NCBI GenBank assembly: GCA_937892865.1
Contig: CALBJG010000043.1
Location: 1-8,196 of the forward strand
From: an uncultured Clostridia bacterium
Lineage (GTDB): Bacteria > Bacillota > Clostridia > Oscillospirales > Oscillospiraceae
Direction of reading: 5' to 3'
DNA: 8,196 bases
Notes under the pieces: model-generated
Database searches by the model: none
What the model was told of the DNA's origin: nothing
What the model saw: the letters and a program-made list of their open reading frames with translations, nothing else
Shown: positions 6,959 to 8,196 of the stretch, piece by piece
Layout of the letters: every line of letters starts with the position of its first letter
Numbering within the stretch: position 1 is the stretch's first letter
Translations under genes and position numbers: made by a program

Positions 6959-6973
6959 ACCGTCCCCCCCTTT

Positions 6974-7028
6974 CAAATTCTTGTTTATCGCTCAAGCGAA
7001 AACAAGAATAGTGCACAGTTCACAGTGC
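6974..7028. repeat. 55-nt direct repeat, copy 1 (upstream of oppD)
   Basis: This segment matches 8142-8196 at 54 of 55 positions; the one difference is A at 6995 versus G at 8163, next to the loop of the hairpin. It begins at the upstream edge of the oppD ribosome binding region. Confidence 0.95.
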
Positions 7029-7146
7029 ATAGTGCATAGTAAATGTGTGGCCTGCAGCCACTATTTAAATCATTTTGCGAAGCAAAATACCTTAATTGTG
7101 CATTGTGCATTATGCATTGTGCATTTCGAGCAACTGCTCGACAAAT
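6974..7146. mobile_element. MITE-like non-coding repeat element between oppC and oppD
   Basis: The 194-nt gap between oppC and oppD is almost filled by a structured non-coding element. In plus-strand order it holds several parts. The first is a hairpin TTCTTGTTT (6978-6986) / AAACAAGAA (7000-7008) enclosing TCGCT/AGCGA. Next are four heptamers of AGTGCAT type (7010-7037). Then come the small hairpins GTGGC/GCCAC (7047-7061) and ATTTTGC/GCAAAAT (7072-7088). Four heptamers TTGTGCA/TTATGCA (7096-7123) follow. A final hairpin is TCGAGCA/TGCTCGA (7126-7141). The heptamer arrays at 7010-7040 and 7095-7125 form an imperfect inverted repeat, 22 of 31 positions. The left 55 nt recur at 8142. No transposase is encoded, so a non-autonomous element is inferred. 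The exact ends are uncertain. Confidence 0.7.
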
Positions 7147-7152
7147 CGGAGT

Positions 7153-8130
7153 TTATAGGTGCGTCTTTGGGTCAGAGGCATCGCCGATGCTCTGTCCCAT
7201 CAGATACAGCACCACCGCGATCACCGATGCCACCGCCACCGGCGCCCAGAATTCCAATTCCCAGCCGGGGGTCAGCATCGCCGTTTGGGATGCCTGGATC
7301 AGACGCCCCAAACTCATCTCCCCCAGCCCCATACCGATATAACTCAAAAACACCTCATAGGAGATGTACTGGGGGATCTCCGTAGCCGCCAACGTCACGA
7401 TCACCGAGGTCATAAAGGGCAGAATATTTTTGATGGCAATGCGGTAAAGGGGCGTGCCCAAACATTGGGACGCCAGATTATACTCCCTGCCCCGGATGAT
7501 CAGCACCTGGGTTCGGATAAACCAGGCAACGCTCATCCAGCCGGTGACGGTGAGCGCGAAGACCAGTGTCCAAAACCCCGGCGAAAACACCAGTACCAAT
7601 ACGCTCACCAGCAAAATATACGGCACATTGCTCACCACATTGTATACACCGGTAAGCACCGTATCCAGCCGCCGGGAAAAGCCCCAGGCAGCGCCTACCA
7701 CCACGCCCACCGTTAAGTTAATGGCGGCGCAGAGAAATGCCAATGTTACGGAGATCTTTGCCCCATACCATACCGCGTCAAAGGTAGATTCCCCCGATGC
7801 CCCGGACCCGAAAAGCCACCGTATCGAAGCGCCGAATTTTGCCATAGCCGAAGCGGGCGACAAGTGCTTCGCCGCCGGGTCCAGCAGATGGATATAGGGG
7901 TCTACCGCCGGGTCATATCCCCTTATGGCAGGATAGAGATAAATAAAGATAAGCAGAAACACCAAAAGTCCCAGTAACAGCCAGTTTCCCTTTTTCCGGA
8001 AGAATACCCGCCCAACGCTTGCCCAGTAGGAATACCGGGGCGTGTCGATATGCTCCGCTGCCGCCGGATCTGCCGGCGCAAAGGAAAAGAGTTCTTCTTC
8101 CGTCAGCCCCAATCCACTAATATCTTCCAT
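7153..8130 (-). CDS. oppC: Oligopeptide ABC transporter permease, OppC/AmiD type
   Basis: This is an inner-membrane subunit of the peptide importer. The 325-residue product has a cytoplasmic N-terminal stretch and a first membrane helix at about 49-69. A periplasm-side loop follows, then five further hydrophobic segments (about 124-148, 160-182, 184-205, 238-262 and 293-313). The coupling (EAA) loop that contacts the ATPases is EYNLASQCLGTPLYRIAIKNILP (216-238). The sequence STFDAVWYGAKIS...VYNVVSNVP and the ending GDASDPKTHL resemble AmiD of Gram-positive cocci. The usual FGTDxxGRD block before the second helix is degenerate here (FGSGASGEST, 107-116). The ATG at 8128-8130 is chosen because GGAGG lies 7 nt upstream. 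An 18-codon open extension upstream is encoded mostly by the repeat and is not supported. Confidence 0.93.
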   Translation of the reverse strand: MEDISGLGLTEEELFSFAPADPAAAEHIDTPRYSYWASVGRVFFRKKGNWLLLGLLVFLLIFIYLYPAIRGYDPAVDPYIHLLDPAAKHLSPASAMAKFGASIRWLFGSGASGESTFDAVWYGAKISVTLAFLCAAINLTVGVVVGAAWGFSRRLDTVLTGVYNVVSNVPYILLVSVLVLVFSPGFWTLVFALTVTGWMSVAWFIRTQVLIIRGREYNLASQCLGTPLYRIAIKNILPFMTSVIVTLAATEIPQYISYEVFLSYIGMGLGEMSLGRLIQASQTAMLTPGWELEFWAPVAVASVIAVVLYLMGQSIGDASDPKTHL

Positions 8131-8137
8131 ATCCCCA

Positions 8138-8142
8138 CCTCC
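8138..8142 (-). promoter_or_regulatory. Ribosome binding site fixing the oppC start
   Basis: On the minus strand GGAGG is followed by 7 nt and the ATG at 8130. Its first base coincides with the edge of the 55-nt repeat, so the repeat sits directly against the translation signal. Confidence 0.85.
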
Positions 8143-8196
8143 AAATTCTTGTTTATCGCTCAGGCGAAAACAAGAATAGTGCACAGTTCACAGTGC
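8142..8196. repeat. 55-nt direct repeat, copy 2 (upstream of oppC, cut by window end)
   Basis: This is the second copy of the 55-nt sequence. It includes the hairpin TTCTTGTTT (8146-8154) / AAACAAGAA (8168-8176) and the start of the AGTGCAC/AGTTCAC heptamer array. It runs to the last base of the window, so a full element like the one upstream of oppD probably continues beyond the edge. A possible inner T-G wobble from the A-to-G change keeps the hairpin. Confidence 0.93.

Noticed and set aside
6974..7146. CAAAT at both ends of the element as a target-site duplication
   Set aside because: The second copy at 8142 also begins with CAAAT, so those bases belong to the element or its preferred site and cannot be taken as a duplication made by one insertion.
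6959..7152. Promoter for oppD-oppF inside the repeat element
   Set aside because: On the minus strand I found no -35/-10 pair with acceptable spacing; scattered AT-rich hexamers only. The element could still carry one, but the sequence does not show it convincingly.
8131..8184. N-terminal extension of OppC (18 codons, MHYSCFRLSDKQEF...)
   Set aside because: It is encoded mostly by the 55-nt repeat and lies upstream of a good GGAGG site. The equivalent reading of the other copy is not in the oppD frame, so it is not conserved coding.

Overview
The window reads as a chromosomal segment of a Gram-positive anaerobe of the class Clostridia, probably an Oscillospiraceae/Ruminococcaceae-type gut lineage. 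This is inferred from strong GGAGG-type ribosome binding sites, moderate-to-high GC, an mtaB-DUF3810-rsmG neighbourhood, a compact dapA-dapB-dapF set, an Ami-type (Gram-positive) oligopeptide transporter and intergenic palindromic repeats of a kind common in such genomes. No phage, CRISPR, plasmid or defence genes are visible.

Plus strand, 1-2338: the 3' end of a tRNA methylthiotransferase gene (mtaB) is followed by a membrane-anchored DUF3810 protein with an HEMAH zinc-protease motif. Four bases later comes rsmG (16S rRNA m7G527 methyltransferase), closed by a clear intrinsic terminator. An extended -10 promoter lies in front of the DUF3810 gene.

Plus strand, 2386-4989: the diaminopimelate/lysine genes dapA, dapB (ATGA overlap with dapA) and dapF. 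They encode the steps making and reducing dihydrodipicolinate and the final L,L- to meso-DAP epimerisation, feeding peptidoglycan and lysine synthesis. A 122-nt nested palindrome sits between dapB and dapF and ends directly against the dapF ribosome binding site. A bidirectional terminator closes the operon.

Minus strand, 8196-4972: the distal part of an oligopeptide ABC transporter operon, transcribed towards the dap genes. It runs from an OppC/AmiD-type permease to an OppD/AmiE-type ATPase and an OppF/AmiF-type ATPase, the last with a TTG start overlapping oppD by 8 bp. The other permease and the binding protein would be expected beyond the right edge. A 55-nt hairpin-bearing sequence occurs twice with one mismatch, just upstream of oppC (cut by the window end) and just upstream of oppD. 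The oppD copy is part of a roughly 170-nt MITE-like element with heptamer-array inverted repeats.

The genes are ordinary housekeeping and transport genes. The unusual content is intergenic: two families of structured repeats inserted inside operons right next to ribosome binding sites. I see no previously undescribed multi-gene system here.
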